NCBI RefSeq assembly: GCF_004000885.1
Contig: NZ_BIMC01000009.1
Span: 1-64,000 of the forward strand
DNA from: Paenibacillus glucanolyticus NBRC 15330
Lineage (GTDB): Bacteria; Bacillota; Bacilli; Paenibacillales; Paenibacillaceae
Reading direction: 5' to 3'
DNA length: 64,000 nt
Shown here piece by piece: positions 25,419-34,241 of the stretch. Each line of letters begins with the position of its first letter. The stretch's first letter is position 1. The position numbers and the translations under genes were made by a program. Under the pieces are notes generated by a model. The model made no database searches, had not been told where the DNA came from, and was given only the letters and a program-made list of their open reading frames with translations.

Positions 25419-25452
25419 AAATGGCAGGTCAAGAAATCTTGACCTGCCATTT
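25419..25452. terminator. Bidirectional terminator between the secreted-protein and CDF genes
   Basis: A 15-bp perfect stem (AAATGGCAGGTCAAG with CTTGACCTGCCATTT) and 4-nt loop between convergent genes. Confidence 0.85.
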
Positions 25453-25477
25453 GTATAACCTCTTATTATCCACCAGG

Positions 25478-26356
25478 CTACGATGACGAAGCTTTAGGCT
25501 CAACATGGATGTGAACGCTCATGATATTGTGAATCTTCTCCATCTGCTCTTCTATGCGGTCACTGATTCGATGCCCCTCCAAAACGCTGATATCCGGGTC
25601 CACCTCGATGACAACATCCACCAGCACGTGATTGCCGTGAATTCGGGCCTTCATGTCTTTGATACCCTCAACGCCGGGCGTACGGGCTATCGTGCTCCTT
25701 AAGTCTGATAAACGATTCTCGTCAAAACCATCCGTCAGACTATAAGTGCAATCCCTGAATATTTCCCATGCCGTTTTGCAAATAATGACACCAACGGCTA
25801 CTGCTGCTACCGTATCGAGCCAAGGCAAACCGAATTGAGCGCCAATGATACCGACCGCTGCCCCCACACTGACAAGTGCATCCGACAAATTATCCTTGGC
25901 CGCCGCCATGAGCGCCTGATTATCGATCCGTCGGGCCAGGTTCCGATTGTACCGGTAGACTCCAATCATCGCAATCGCGCTGATCCCCGCTACGCCGGCA
26001 GACCATAGATTCGGCACTTCCTTAGCTCCCTCAAAAAAAGAACGCACGGCTTCAACCAGCACCTGTATCCCGACAACCGCCATAATAAATGAGGCAATTA
26101 ATGCTGCAATCGTCTCCGCTCTTAAATGCCCGTATGCATGATCGGAATCCGGCGGTTTCTGGGAAATCCGCAGTCCGATCAATACAGCGAGTGATGCCAC
26201 GATATCCGTAAGGTTATTGAAGCCGTCCGCAAGCAGGGCACTGGATGCAAAAAAATATCCGCTGAATATTTTAAACGATGATAATACGAGATAAGCCGCA
26301 ATACTGATCCAGGCCCCGCGTTCACCTTGTTTGATGTTGTCATAGGTATTTACCAT
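25478..26356 (-). CDS. Cation diffusion facilitator, probable Mn/Fe-type (MneP/MneS-like)
   Basis: A 292-residue CDF transporter with six membrane helices and a C-terminal metal-sensing domain. Transport-site residues are ADGFNNLTD in helix 2 and AAKDNLSDALV in helix 5. A DxxxD in helix 5 and no His in helix 2 favour the manganese or iron group over zinc. The cytosolic domain contains HGNHVLVDVVIEVDPDISVLEGHRISDRIEEQM. The sequence resembles Bacillus MneP/MneS. It exports divalent cation from the cytosol in exchange for protons. Metal preference is inferred from these residues only. Confidence 0.85.
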   Translation of the reverse strand: MVNTYDNIKQGERGAWISIAAYLVLSSFKIFSGYFFASSALLADGFNNLTDIVASLAVLIGLRISQKPPDSDHAYGHLRAETIAALIASFIMAVVGIQVLVEAVRSFFEGAKEVPNLWSAGVAGISAIAMIGVYRYNRNLARRIDNQALMAAAKDNLSDALVSVGAAVGIIGAQFGLPWLDTVAAVAVGVIICKTAWEIFRDCTYSLTDGFDENRLSDLRSTIARTPGVEGIKDMKARIHGNHVLVDVVIEVDPDISVLEGHRISDRIEEQMEKIHNIMSVHIHVEPKASSS

Positions 26357-26579
26357 GCATGTCTCTCCTTTTGCTGCTCCCTATAGGGTTAAAGCATATC
26401 CATCATTATCCATATTTAATCCTAATAACGGAAATTCGTGTGGGTCCAAAAGAAACATGATGGCTTTCGTCCAATCCTTCAGTGGACGTAGAAAATGATA
26501 TTAATCATTGTTACCCTTGCCGGGCGTTTTAAAAACGAATAAAATGAGGACAAGCGAACACGAAGAGGAGGGTGATACT

Positions 26580-26768
26580 ATGCCCGAGAATAATGAGTCA
26601 CGTAAAGTGAATTTGGCTGATGCCATCAAGCAAAAGCTGGAGCAGAAGAAACAGCAAAATTCAGCCGCCAATAAGCCGGGACAATTCCAGGCTGGATCTG
26701 CGCAAAAAATGAAAAGTCAAAACAACAAAAAACCAAACAACCAGCGTCGTCGTACTGGCGGTTCGTAG
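26580..26768 (+). CDS. Small basic disordered protein, unknown function
   Basis: A 62-residue hydrophilic protein (MPENNESRKVNLADAIKQKL, then a Lys/Gln/Asn-rich tail ending NQRRRTGGS). One short helix is likely and the rest looks disordered; net charge is strongly positive. GAGGAGGG precedes the ATG at 26580. The longer frame from 26508 has no site. It ends at the shared hairpin at 26792-26835. I do not recognise a named family. Confidence 0.6.
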   Translation: MPENNESRKVNLADAIKQKLEQKKQQNSAANKPGQFQAGSAQKMKSQNNKKPNNQRRRTGGS

Positions 26769-26791
26769 AGCCAAAGCCCTACAGACGCGAA

Positions 26792-26835
26792 AAAAAATGC
26801 TGTACCTCCAACTTATCCGAGGTGCAGCATTTTTT
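26792..26835. terminator. Bidirectional terminator between the small basic protein and ABC-F genes
   Basis: AAAAAATGCTGTACCTC pairs with GAGGTGCAGCATTTTTT (one G-T pair), with A-run and T-run on either side. Confidence 0.9.
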
Positions 26836-26898
26836 ATTGGAGCGGTGAGGATGAAAGCTGTTAACCATCATCTTCCCCGCCATCTGTTAATTGTAACC

Positions 26899-28524
26899 TT
26901 ATGCTTCAACCGGGTACATGCTTTCACGAAGACCCTTAACCTCTTCGCTCTCCAGATACTCGTCATAACTCATGCTGCGGTCAATTACGCCATTCGGCGT
27001 AATCTCAATGATCCGGTTCGCAATCGTCTGAATGAACTGATGGTCATGCGAGGTGAACAGAATCGTTCCATCGAAATCGATCAGGCCATTGTTGAGTGCC
27101 GTAATGGATTCCAAATCCAAGTGGTTCGTCGGCTCGTCGAATATCAGCACGTTTGCACCGTTCAGCATCATTTTTGCCAGCATGCAGCGAACCTTCTCGC
27201 CCCCGGACAATACGCTTGCCTTCTTCAGCGCTTCCTCACCGGAGAACAGCATGCGGCCCAGGAACCCCCGCAGGAATGTTTCATCCTGGTCTTTGGAGTA
27301 TTGGCGCAGCCATTCCACAAGATTGATATCCACGCCGTCGAAATAAGCGGAGTTATCTTTCGGGAAATAAGCTTGGGTAGTTGTAACTCCCCAGCTGTAT
27401 TCGCCCGCATCTGCCTCAGTTTCACCTGTAATGACCTGGAACAGCGTTGATTTCGGCATCCCGTTTGGTCCAACAAATGCGATTTTGTCGCCTTTGTTCA
27501 CAACAAAGCTGATGTTATCCAGAACCTTCTCGCCATCCAGGGACTTCGTAATGCCATCCACCGTGAGCAATTGTTTACCAGCTTCGCGTTCAGGCTTGAA
27601 GTGGAGAAACGGATATTTCCGGTTCGAAGGACGAAGATCCTCCAGCGTGATTTTATCAAGCTGTTTCTTACGGGAAGTCGCCTGCTTCGATTTGGAAGCA
27701 TTCGCGGAGAAGCGTTGGATAAACGCCTGCAATTCCTTGATCTTCTCTTCCTTTTTCTTGTTGGCATCGCGTTGAAGTTCAAGAGCCAGCTTACTGGATT
27801 CGTACCAGAAGTCGTAGTTGCCGACATACAGCTGGATTTTACCAAAGTCGATATCCGCAATATGCGTACATACCTTGTTCAGGAAGTGACGGTCATGGGA
27901 CACCACGATAACGGTGCCTTCGTAATCCATAAGGAAGTTCTCGAGCCACTGAATCGATTCCAGGTCCAAGTGGTTGGTAGGCTCATCCAGCAGCAGGTTG
28001 TGCGGGCGGCCAAACAAGGCCTGCGCCAAGAGAACGCGTACCTTCTCATTGCCGCTCAGCTCTGCCATTTTCTTATCATGCAGCTCGCGCGGAATACCGA
28101 GACCAATCAGGAGCGCCGCCGCATCCGGCTCTGCATCCCAACCGTTCAACTCTGCGAATTCGCCTTCCAGCTCACCCGCACGCATACCGTCTGCTTCGGA
28201 GAAATCGGATTTTGCATAGAGCGCATCCTTCTCTTTCATGATGTGGTACAGACGTGCATGGCCCATGATAACCGTCTCCAGAACTGGATACTGGTCATAT
28301 TCATAGTGGTTCTGCTTCAGAACCGCCATCCGTTCATTCGGTGTCATATGAACCTCGCCTTGGTTTGGCTCAATCTCACCGGAGAGGATTTTTAAGAATG
28401 TAGACTTACCCGCCCCGTTTGCGCCGATGAGGCCGTAGCAGTTGCCCGGGGTGAATTTTATATTGACATCTTCAAATAGTGCTCGTTTGCCATAGCGGAG
28501 CGTTACGCCGCTTGTACTGATCAT
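26899..28524 (-). CDS. ABC-F ATPase, YkpA/YbiT type, with atypical nucleotide-binding motifs
   Basis: A 541-residue soluble ABC-F protein with two ATPase domains joined by a charged linker (about 240-300). Domain 1 has Walker A GANGAGKST, signature ELSGNEKVRVLLAQALF and Walker B LLLDEPTNHLD. Domain 2 has an unusual Walker A, GPNGMPKST, with Pro in place of the conserved Gly, and then SGGEKVRCMLAKMM and LIFDEPTNHLD. Atypical Walker A in domain 2 and LSGN in domain 1 seem shared with YkpA/YbiT relatives, as I recall them. ABC-F proteins act on the ribosomal E site as translation factors or confer antibiotic protection. Role here unknown. Confidence 0.85.
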   Translation of the reverse strand: MISTSGVTLRYGKRALFEDVNIKFTPGNCYGLIGANGAGKSTFLKILSGEIEPNQGEVHMTPNERMAVLKQNHYEYDQYPVLETVIMGHARLYHIMKEKDALYAKSDFSEADGMRAGELEGEFAELNGWDAEPDAAALLIGLGIPRELHDKKMAELSGNEKVRVLLAQALFGRPHNLLLDEPTNHLDLESIQWLENFLMDYEGTVIVVSHDRHFLNKVCTHIADIDFGKIQLYVGNYDFWYESSKLALELQRDANKKKEEKIKELQAFIQRFSANASKSKQATSRKKQLDKITLEDLRPSNRKYPFLHFKPEREAGKQLLTVDGITKSLDGEKVLDNISFVVNKGDKIAFVGPNGMPKSTLFQVITGETEADAGEYSWGVTTTQAYFPKDNSAYFDGVDINLVEWLRQYSKDQDETFLRGFLGRMLFSGEEALKKASVLSGGEKVRCMLAKMMLNGANVLIFDEPTNHLDLESITALNNGLIDFDGTILFTSHDHQFIQTIANRIIEITPNGVIDRSMSYDEYLESEEVKGLRESMYPVEA

Positions 28525-28629
28525 TAAGCATTACCATCCTTTATCACTATTGGTTTCAGCACATTATAGCATAAGTCCGGCGGTTATCGAAGCTTCTGCA
28601 CGATATAAAACGGTTTTAAACAAATATAA

Positions 28630-28671
28630 CCTCCTGCTCCCGCCAATTTCTCTTGGCAAGCACACAGGAGG
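28630..28671 (-). terminator. Terminator after the MBL-fold hydrolase gene
   Basis: CCTCCTG pairs with CAGGAGG and an inner GCCAA/TTGGC pair stabilises the stem. The minus strand continues TTATATTTGTTT. Confidence 0.7.
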
Positions 28672-28705
28672 CCTATATGGTTCATCCTATTAAAATTTAA
28701 AGTGA

Positions 28706-29737
28706 TTAAGATTGTGCACTGCGGCATTCAGGCTGAACCTTGAAGGTTTCTCCGTACTTCAATACGCAAATTCTCTCCTTGGCGATACCGAGCCGCTGGC
28801 GTTCCGCTTCCATCCGGTCCAGCGCTTCTCTGGCTGTATCGTCAGCTAGCTTAAACGTACCGTAATGCATCGGAATCATCGTCTCCGCTTTCACATCCAT
28901 AAACGCCTGCAGCGCCTCTTCCGGATTGACATGCTGTGACGTCATGAACCATTCCGGCTCATAGGCCCCGATCGGCATCAGAGCAAGGTGGATGTTGAAC
29001 CGCTCGCCAATCAGCTTGAAGCCCTCGAAGTATCCGCTGTCTCCGGCAAAATATACATTCGGCGGAAGCAAGCGGGTATTGGCCTCGGCAGCACCCCCGA
29101 CTTCACATGAGGATTCATCAGAAGGATCCGGGTCGATCTTCGCGTCCTGCAAAACAGGCTCCATCACGAATCCTCCCCAGTGGGATGTGTTCGTGTCAAA
29201 CGGCGTGCGCCGTGTCCAGTGCTGGGTTGGCACAAATGAGAATTTCACGTCCCTGATGGTCGTGGATTCCCACCATTTCAGCTCGATGACACGGCGGAAG
29301 CCCTTATTCATCATTTTGCGACGCAGACCAATTGGCACAATAATGGTCGTATCCGCACGATACAGCTTGCGGATCGAAGCAATATGCATATGGTCATAGT
29401 GAGAATGCGAGATCAAAATAACATCGATTGGAGGAATCTCATGAATGGGAAGTCCAGGTTCTCCAAGGCGCTTGTTAAAACCCATTCTCCGCGCCCATAC
29501 GGGATCAGTAACGATATTCATGCCTTCATATTGGATGAAGAACGTGGCGTGCCCGATCCAGGTAACGGAGGTTTCGTGCCGGTTGCTATGCAAATACTGA
29601 AGATCCGGCGTCAGGTTCGGAATGCAGTAGGAATAATCCTTCTTCTTCTGACGACGTTCGTCGCGCCACTGCTTGAACTGTTTCAGTGTTTTGTCTGTGC
29701 TGACGTTATCGATATTGTTATAGCGAATCTTTGGCAT
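28706..29737 (-). CDS. Metallo-beta-lactamase-fold hydrolase, NAPE-PLD/UlaG-like
   Basis: A 343-residue MBL-fold enzyme. Metal-binding elements are ISHSHYDHMHIAS (HxHxDH), VPTQHWTRR with a His, YFAGDSGYFEGF with an Asp, and the C-terminal MHYGTFKL. The N-terminal block (SVTWIGHATFFIQYEGMNIVTDPVW) is typical of proteins annotated as N-acyl-phosphatidylethanolamine phospholipase D-like. Likely a two-metal hydrolase, possibly a phosphodiesterase; the substrate is unknown. The ATG at 29737 follows GGAGGAGG. Confidence 0.85.
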   Translation of the reverse strand: MPKIRYNNIDNVSTDKTLKQFKQWRDERRQKKKDYSYCIPNLTPDLQYLHSNRHETSVTWIGHATFFIQYEGMNIVTDPVWARRMGFNKRLGEPGLPIHEIPPIDVILISHSHYDHMHIASIRKLYRADTTIIVPIGLRRKMMNKGFRRVIELKWWESTTIRDVKFSFVPTQHWTRRTPFDTNTSHWGGFVMEPVLQDAKIDPDPSDESSCEVGGAAEANTRLLPPNVYFAGDSGYFEGFKLIGERFNIHLALMPIGAYEPEWFMTSQHVNPEEALQAFMDVKAETMIPMHYGTFKLADDTAREALDRMEAERQRLGIAKERICVLKYGETFKVQPECRSAQS

Positions 29738-29857
29738 GCAGCCTCCTCCTTCCATTACCCATATTTTAACCTGTAATGACCTATCCGCTCAACTTTACGC
29801 TTGTTGTTCTTTTTACACCGAATGATTATTTGCGAAACAATCCCTTTGAGTATAGCT

Positions 29858-29968
29858 TCAATCCGAAGGATCCTTGTACTTTATAACATAGATCGCCAGA
29901 AAGGCTACAGCAGCCAGAACGGTTAGCATCGGTGCGACAAAAATGCTGAAATCCTCCACTTCGCTCAC
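29858..29968 (-). CDS. cydS: Cytochrome bd oxidase small subunit, CydS-like micro-protein
   Basis: A 36-residue micro-protein (MSEVEDFSIFVAPMLTVLAA, then VAFLAIYVIKYKDPSD) with one membrane helix. Its GTG start overlaps the cydB stop (GTGA), and it is the last gene of the oxidase operon. Tiny single-helix subunits (CydS, CbdX, CydX) occupy this position in bd oxidases and stabilise the haem region of CydA. The identification is by position, length and topology. Confidence 0.75.
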   Translation of the reverse strand: MSEVEDFSIFVAPMLTVLAAVAFLAIYVIKYKDPSD

Positions 29969-30996
29969 CCTTTCTTGGCGGACTTGCCCCGAATGTAGTT
30001 GGCGTCGAACAGAAACAGCCGCATCAGCAGGATCAGCGAAGGAACCAGCACGCAGAAGCCAAGGATGAACGCGGTAATTAAAGCGATCGCCATGGCGTCG
30101 TTCGTAATGCTCTCATGAATATGAATGTAATCATAGAGAATGTACGGCAGATGGGAGCGGCCATAGCCATACCAGGCAAACGCAAATTGGAACATGACCA
30201 TGATAAAAGCGATGCCGAGCCGGGTACGTTTCCACACAAGATAGACCGCAATCACGAAGCAGATAAACGATGCGATAAACATCCAGGCGATATCCAGCAT
30301 GTTTTGAAAATGGACCGGATTCTGATGGTTGATCTGAAAAAACGCGAAAACCGAAGCGAGGATGGTCGGTCCGCTCCAGCCCAGCGCATATCCCCGGACC
30401 ACGCCGAATGCCACCTCATCCCCCGCGCGCTGCGCGTAATAGGACAAGAACATCGCCGAGATATACAGAACACTGACAAGAGCGAGCAGGATAACCGACC
30501 ACGTGTACGGATTCGTAAAGAATGCATACCAGTGCAGCTCCACCTTCCCGTTGTCCACATAGATAATGCCGCCTTCCGAGATGGCTAGTATCGTGGACAG
30601 CGCAGCAGGAATGAGGAGGCCCGTTGCTCCGTATAACCCCATGTGTACGATGTTGTTCCCGATCTGGGTGCCATACGTATGATAGGCGTAATAAGCGCCC
30701 CGAATCGCCAGCAGCACAAGCGCAAGGCTGCCCGGTACGAGCAGAGCGGTTCCATAATAGTACGCCGCATCCGGAAAGAAACCGACAAGACCGACCACAA
30801 AAAAGATCAGGAACACGTTGGTCACTTCCCACACAGGGGATAAGTACCGCTGAATGATGTTATGAATCTTGTTCTCATGTCCGGTAAGAACACTGTAAAA
30901 GCTGAAAAATCCGGCACCGAAATCAATCGAGGCAACCAGCAAATAGCCAAACAGGAACGTCCACAGGACGGTTATTGCCACCATGGCATAGCTCAT
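29965..30996 (-). CDS. cydB: Cytochrome bd-type quinol oxidase subunit II
   Basis: A 343-residue, eight-helix membrane protein (DFGAGFFSFYSVLTGHENKI early, then FVVGLVGFFPDAAYYYGTALLVPG) of the CydB/YthB family. It pairs with CydA to reduce oxygen with quinol in the plasma membrane. The start overlaps the cydA stop by four bases and its own stop overlaps the micro-protein cydS, so all three are translationally coupled. Confidence 0.9.
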   Translation of the reverse strand: MSYAMVAITVLWTFLFGYLLVASIDFGAGFFSFYSVLTGHENKIHNIIQRYLSPVWEVTNVFLIFFVVGLVGFFPDAAYYYGTALLVPGSLALVLLAIRGAYYAYHTYGTQIGNNIVHMGLYGATGLLIPAALSTILAISEGGIIYVDNGKVELHWYAFFTNPYTWSVILLALVSVLYISAMFLSYYAQRAGDEVAFGVVRGYALGWSGPTILASVFAFFQINHQNPVHFQNMLDIAWMFIASFICFVIAVYLVWKRTRLGIAFIMVMFQFAFAWYGYGRSHLPYILYDYIHIHESITNDAMAIALITAFILGFCVLVPSLILLMRLFLFDANYIRGKSAKKG

Positions 30997-32345
30997 TTGC
31001 GGTCTCCCCCTTCGAGTTCAAGTCCCAGCTGCCGGATTTCCTCTTCAGCACTCTTATTGCGGAACAATTGGCTAAGCACCCGGATTGCGGAAATGGAGAG
31101 CACCAGATACAGGACGATAAACAGCAACAGCATCCAGCCGACGCTGGAAGAAGTCGTCGCCGCATCCGATACCTTCATATATCCGCGTAAGATCCATGGC
31201 TGCCTTCCAATCTCGGCAAGGAACCAGCCCAGCCATATGGCTGTCATTGAGAGAGGCCCTAAAGCCAATATACTGAGCAGCAGCCATTTTGGATAAGGCT
31301 TTTTGCCAGGAAGTTTCTTGCGGAACATATACAAGAGCGGTATGAGAACGATCACCGCGCCGCTTGTCACCTTCAAATCAAAAAAATAGTGGACCGACAG
31401 GGGCGGCCTTTCATTCTCCGGAAATTCATTCAACCCGATGACCTCCGTGCTAGGACTATTCCCGGCTAATATGCTAAGCGCATAAGGAATCTCCAGTGCA
31501 TACTTAATCTCATTGTTCTCATCGAGGAAACCGCCGTAAATAAGCGGAGCCTCGGTCATCGTCTCAAAATGCCACTCGGCCGCCGCCAGCTTCTCCGGCT
31601 GGTATTTCGCCAGAAACTTGCCGGAGAAATCCCCGATCATCACCGTCGCTACAGCAAAAACAAAGGTGGACACCACCGTCAGTTTCAGCGCTTTTTTAAA
31701 ATAAATATGTTTGCTCCCCCGCAGAAGGCTGAAGGCCGCTATACTCGCCAATGCCGCAGCGCTGGTGGTATACGCAGAAGCCAATACATGACTTACCTTG
31801 GTTGGTGTCGCCGGATTGAACATGGCTACGAACGGGTTTACATTCGTGAATACACCGTCCACCAGTTCAAAGCCCTGCGGCTGGTTCATAAAAGCGTTCA
31901 TGCTTGTAATGAAGAACGCCGAACCCGAAGCGCCAATTGCTACAGGGATCAGCAGCATCAGATGGGTCCACTTGTTCTTGAAGCGATCCCACGTGTACAA
32001 ATATATGCCTAGAAAGATAGCCTCCACAAAAAAAGCAAAGGTTTCCAAAAATAGCGGCAGTGCAATGGCCTTACCGGCAACACGCATAAACGTAGGCCAC
32101 AGCAGGCTTAGCTGCAGACCGATCGCGGTACCTGTCACAACGCCGACCGCCACGGTAATGACATACCCCCGCGCCCACCGCCTGGCGAGCAATGTATAGT
32201 AATTGTCTCCCGTCCGGATCCCCCTCCACTCCGCCAGGGCCAGCATGATCGGAATTCCTACCCCGATGGTTGCCAGAACAATATGTACAAACAGGGTCAG
32301 ACCGGTTAATATCCGGCTCATCAGTACTGGATCCAGTGAAGACAT
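30993..32345 (-). CDS. cydA: Cytochrome bd-type quinol oxidase subunit I
   Basis: A 450-residue subunit carrying the haems. Start MSSLDPVLMSRILTGLTLFVHI has the N-terminal His region for haem ligation; LSLLWPTFMRVAGKAIALPLFLETFAFFVEAIFLGIYLYTW is the conserved CydA core with a Glu-rich pore segment. The Q loop between helices 6 and 7 is short, as in the YthA/CbdA-type oxidases of Bacillaceae. ATG 32345 follows AAGGAGTGAACCTG; the frame extends ten codons upstream without a site. Operon cydA-cydB-cydS, probably preceded by the micro-protein at 32368-32478. Confidence 0.9.
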   Translation of the reverse strand: MSSLDPVLMSRILTGLTLFVHIVLATIGVGIPIMLALAEWRGIRTGDNYYTLLARRWARGYVITVAVGVVTGTAIGLQLSLLWPTFMRVAGKAIALPLFLETFAFFVEAIFLGIYLYTWDRFKNKWTHLMLLIPVAIGASGSAFFITSMNAFMNQPQGFELVDGVFTNVNPFVAMFNPATPTKVSHVLASAYTTSAAALASIAAFSLLRGSKHIYFKKALKLTVVSTFVFAVATVMIGDFSGKFLAKYQPEKLAAAEWHFETMTEAPLIYGGFLDENNEIKYALEIPYALSILAGNSPSTEVIGLNEFPENERPPLSVHYFFDLKVTSGAVIVLIPLLYMFRKKLPGKKPYPKWLLLSILALGPLSMTAIWLGWFLAEIGRQPWILRGYMKVSDAATTSSSVGWMLLLFIVLYLVLSISAIRVLSQLFRNKSAEEEIRQLGLELEGGDRK

Positions 32346-32367
32346 CAGGTTCACTCCTTGGTTTCTT

Positions 32368-32478
32368 TTATCCAAAATATTTCATGTAGCGCAAATATCC
32401 TTTCACCGCGCCGTACAGCATAATGGCCGCAACGATAAAGCATAGAAGCGCAAGCCTTCTCTCCTGATTCCTGTACAT
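32368..32478 (-). CDS. Putative single-helix micro-protein upstream of cydA
   Basis: A 36-residue reading frame (MYRNQERRLALLCFIVAAIM, then LYGAVKGYLRYMKYFG) with a basic N-terminus and one membrane helix. GGGAGG lies 11 bases upstream of the ATG. Its stop is 22 bp from the cydA start, in the same direction. The positively charged ends with a hydrophobic centre are typical of small membrane proteins. I recognise no family; coding status rests on frame, topology and position. Confidence 0.5.
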   Translation of the reverse strand: MYRNQERRLALLCFIVAAIMLYGAVKGYLRYMKYFG

Positions 32479-32701
32479 GCGTACGCCAGCCTCCCTATGT
32501 ATGACAGCCCTCTGCAAGGGTGCTATTCTTCGCAGCGGTTACTCTTTGAAAATAGGAATGGAATACAGCCACCCTTATCAGTTTGACAAACCTTTCCTCT
32601 TTTTATCCAAAGTCCGTTCATTTTGTTTGAAACCGCTGCATGATGTTTTTTCCTGCTGGGAAAAGAGGTACAATAAGAAGATAAGGAGGCGATACCATAC
32701 C

Positions 32702-33832
32702 ATGAAAATTACATTCATTGAACCAACCCCGAGCCCGAACTCCATGATGCTTCATCTCGATGAAACGCTGGAAGCCGGGATACGCAGAACATATACAGTA
32801 GATAACGAACGTTCGGCTCCCCCCTGGATCAAGCAATTGCTGCACATTCCGGGTGTGAAGAGCGTGTTCCATACCCTCGATTTCATCGCGCTGGACCGTA
32901 AAGGCAATGCCGATTGGCCTTCCATTCTGGGCGCTGTTCAGGAAATATTCGGCCAGGAGGGACTTGCTGCCGGATTAAAAGAAGCCGATGAGGACTTCGC
33001 CTTCGGCGAAGCTCAAGTATTCGTGCAGTATTTCCGGAATATTCCGATGCAAATTCGTGTAAAGGGCGGTAACCAGGAAGAACGTATCGGCCTGTCCGAG
33101 CGCTTCTCCCAAGCGGTAGCTGCCGTGGGAACCGCATCGCTTATCAAGGAACGCAAGCTGAAGGAATACGGCGTTCGCTACGGACAGCTTGCCGACATTG
33201 CCCGTGACGTCGAGCAGGAGCTTGAGGCTGCATTCCCGCAGGAGCGGCTGAATAAGGTTGTCGCTCAGGCCATTGCCCATGGTGCAAGCGATGAGGACTT
33301 CGTCGAGCAGCGCCGGAAGCTGACAGACGAAGAAATGGAAGCTGCGCTGCAGGACGAAGACTGGCGCGTCCGCTATGCCGCCCTGGATGTACTGGAGCCG
33401 ACCGAGAAACACATCCCGCTGCTTCGCAAAGCGCTTCAGGATCCGAAGATGCAGATTCGCCGGCTCGTTGTTGTGTACTTGGGCGATCTTCGCTCACCTG
33501 AAGCGATGGAGCTCTTATATGAAGCGATGCGCGACGAAACGCCAGCCGTGCGCCGTACCGCCGGCGATACGCTGTCCGATATCGGTGATGCTGCCGCTAC
33601 CCCGGTCATGATCGAAACGCTGAAGGACAGCAGCAAGATTGTTCGTTGGCGTGCTGCACGCTTCCTGTATGAAGTGGGGACCGAAGAAGCCCGTTCCGCC
33701 CTTGAAGAAGCTGCGGACGATCCGGAATTTGAGGTTAGCCTTCAGGCCCGCATGGCACTGGAACGCATCGAATCCGGTGAAGAAGCCGCCGGAACCGTCT
33801 GGCAGCAAATGGCCAAGCGGAATCAATCCTAA
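32702..33832 (+). CDS. Conserved virulence factor C-like protein with Nfu N domain and HEAT repeats (YpgR-like)
   Basis: A 376-residue soluble protein. The N-terminus (MKITFIEPTPSPNSMMLHLD, GVKSVFHTLDFIALDRKGNADW) matches the Nfu/NifU N-terminal domain. The C-terminal 170 residues are PBS-lyase HEAT-like repeats (WRVRYAALDVLEPTEKHIPLL, MQIRRLVVVYLGDLRSPEAMELL, PAVRRTAGDTLSDIGDAAATP, VRWRAARFLYEVGTEEARSA). This layout is that of Staphylococcus CvfC and Bacillus YpgR, affecting virulence regulation or iron-sulfur metabolism in ways that are not settled. AAGGAGGCGATACC precedes the ATG at 32702. Divergent from the cyd operon. Confidence 0.85.
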   Translation: MKITFIEPTPSPNSMMLHLDETLEAGIRRTYTVDNERSAPPWIKQLLHIPGVKSVFHTLDFIALDRKGNADWPSILGAVQEIFGQEGLAAGLKEADEDFAFGEAQVFVQYFRNIPMQIRVKGGNQEERIGLSERFSQAVAAVGTASLIKERKLKEYGVRYGQLADIARDVEQELEAAFPQERLNKVVAQAIAHGASDEDFVEQRRKLTDEEMEAALQDEDWRVRYAALDVLEPTEKHIPLLRKALQDPKMQIRRLVVVYLGDLRSPEAMELLYEAMRDETPAVRRTAGDTLSDIGDAAATPVMIETLKDSSKIVRWRAARFLYEVGTEEARSALEEAADDPEFEVSLQARMALERIESGEEAAGTVWQQMAKRNQS

Positions 33833-33932
33833 TCGCACGGAATCAACCGCGAACCGTCAAAATTAACCATTGCTTCTGGCGAATGATGTGATTTATACTA
33901 GGAATCTCTTGCTAGAATTGAATATACAGATA

Positions 33933-34142
33933 GCCTCATCATTCCAAGATGAGGTAGAGGTTGCAGACATGATCAGTAGTTGTGCCGAGGCGAAGAGAAG
34001 CCGGTGAAGCACAGTGAAAGGCATGTCTGCCGAAGTGCAGGGTATGCTCTTGTATCCTGTGCTGGGACCGTTGTCGAAAGAAACGGAACTGTCACGGGGA
34101 ATTCCCCGTGTTGTGCTATCTTCATGGAGGGTAATGATGCGG
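33933..34142 (+). ncRNA. Lysine riboswitch (L box) aptamer
   Basis: The leader of lysP carries conserved L-box blocks: GAGGTAGAGGTTGCAGACAT (33951-33970), GATCAGTAGT, GTGCCGAGGCGAAG, GTCTGCCGAAGTGC, GTGCTGGGACC and GGAACTGTCAC. The closing helix P1 is formed by CATCATT near 33937 and AATGATG near 34133. The lysine-binding aptamer is followed by a terminator. The assignment is supported by the downstream lysine permease gene. Confidence 0.9.
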
Positions 34143-34149
34143 ATACGAT

Positions 34150-34184
34150 AAAGACCGCAGGTATAGGACCTGTGGTCTTTTTTT
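34150..34184 (+). terminator. Riboswitch-controlled transcription terminator of lysP
   Basis: A 13-bp stem (AAAGACCGCAGGT with ACCTGTGGTCTTT) is followed by TTTT. Lysine binding to the aptamer is expected to favour it, stopping lysP transcription when lysine is plentiful. Confidence 0.85.
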
Positions 34185-34241
34185 CTGGCAGAGTATAGAT
34201 TTCAAATTTTATTTCTTAGTGTATAGAAGGAGTGTTTGACC

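Noticed and set aside
27571..28395. Plus-strand 274-codon open frame opposite the ABC-F gene
   Set aside because: Antisense shadow of a clearly conserved ABC-F protein.
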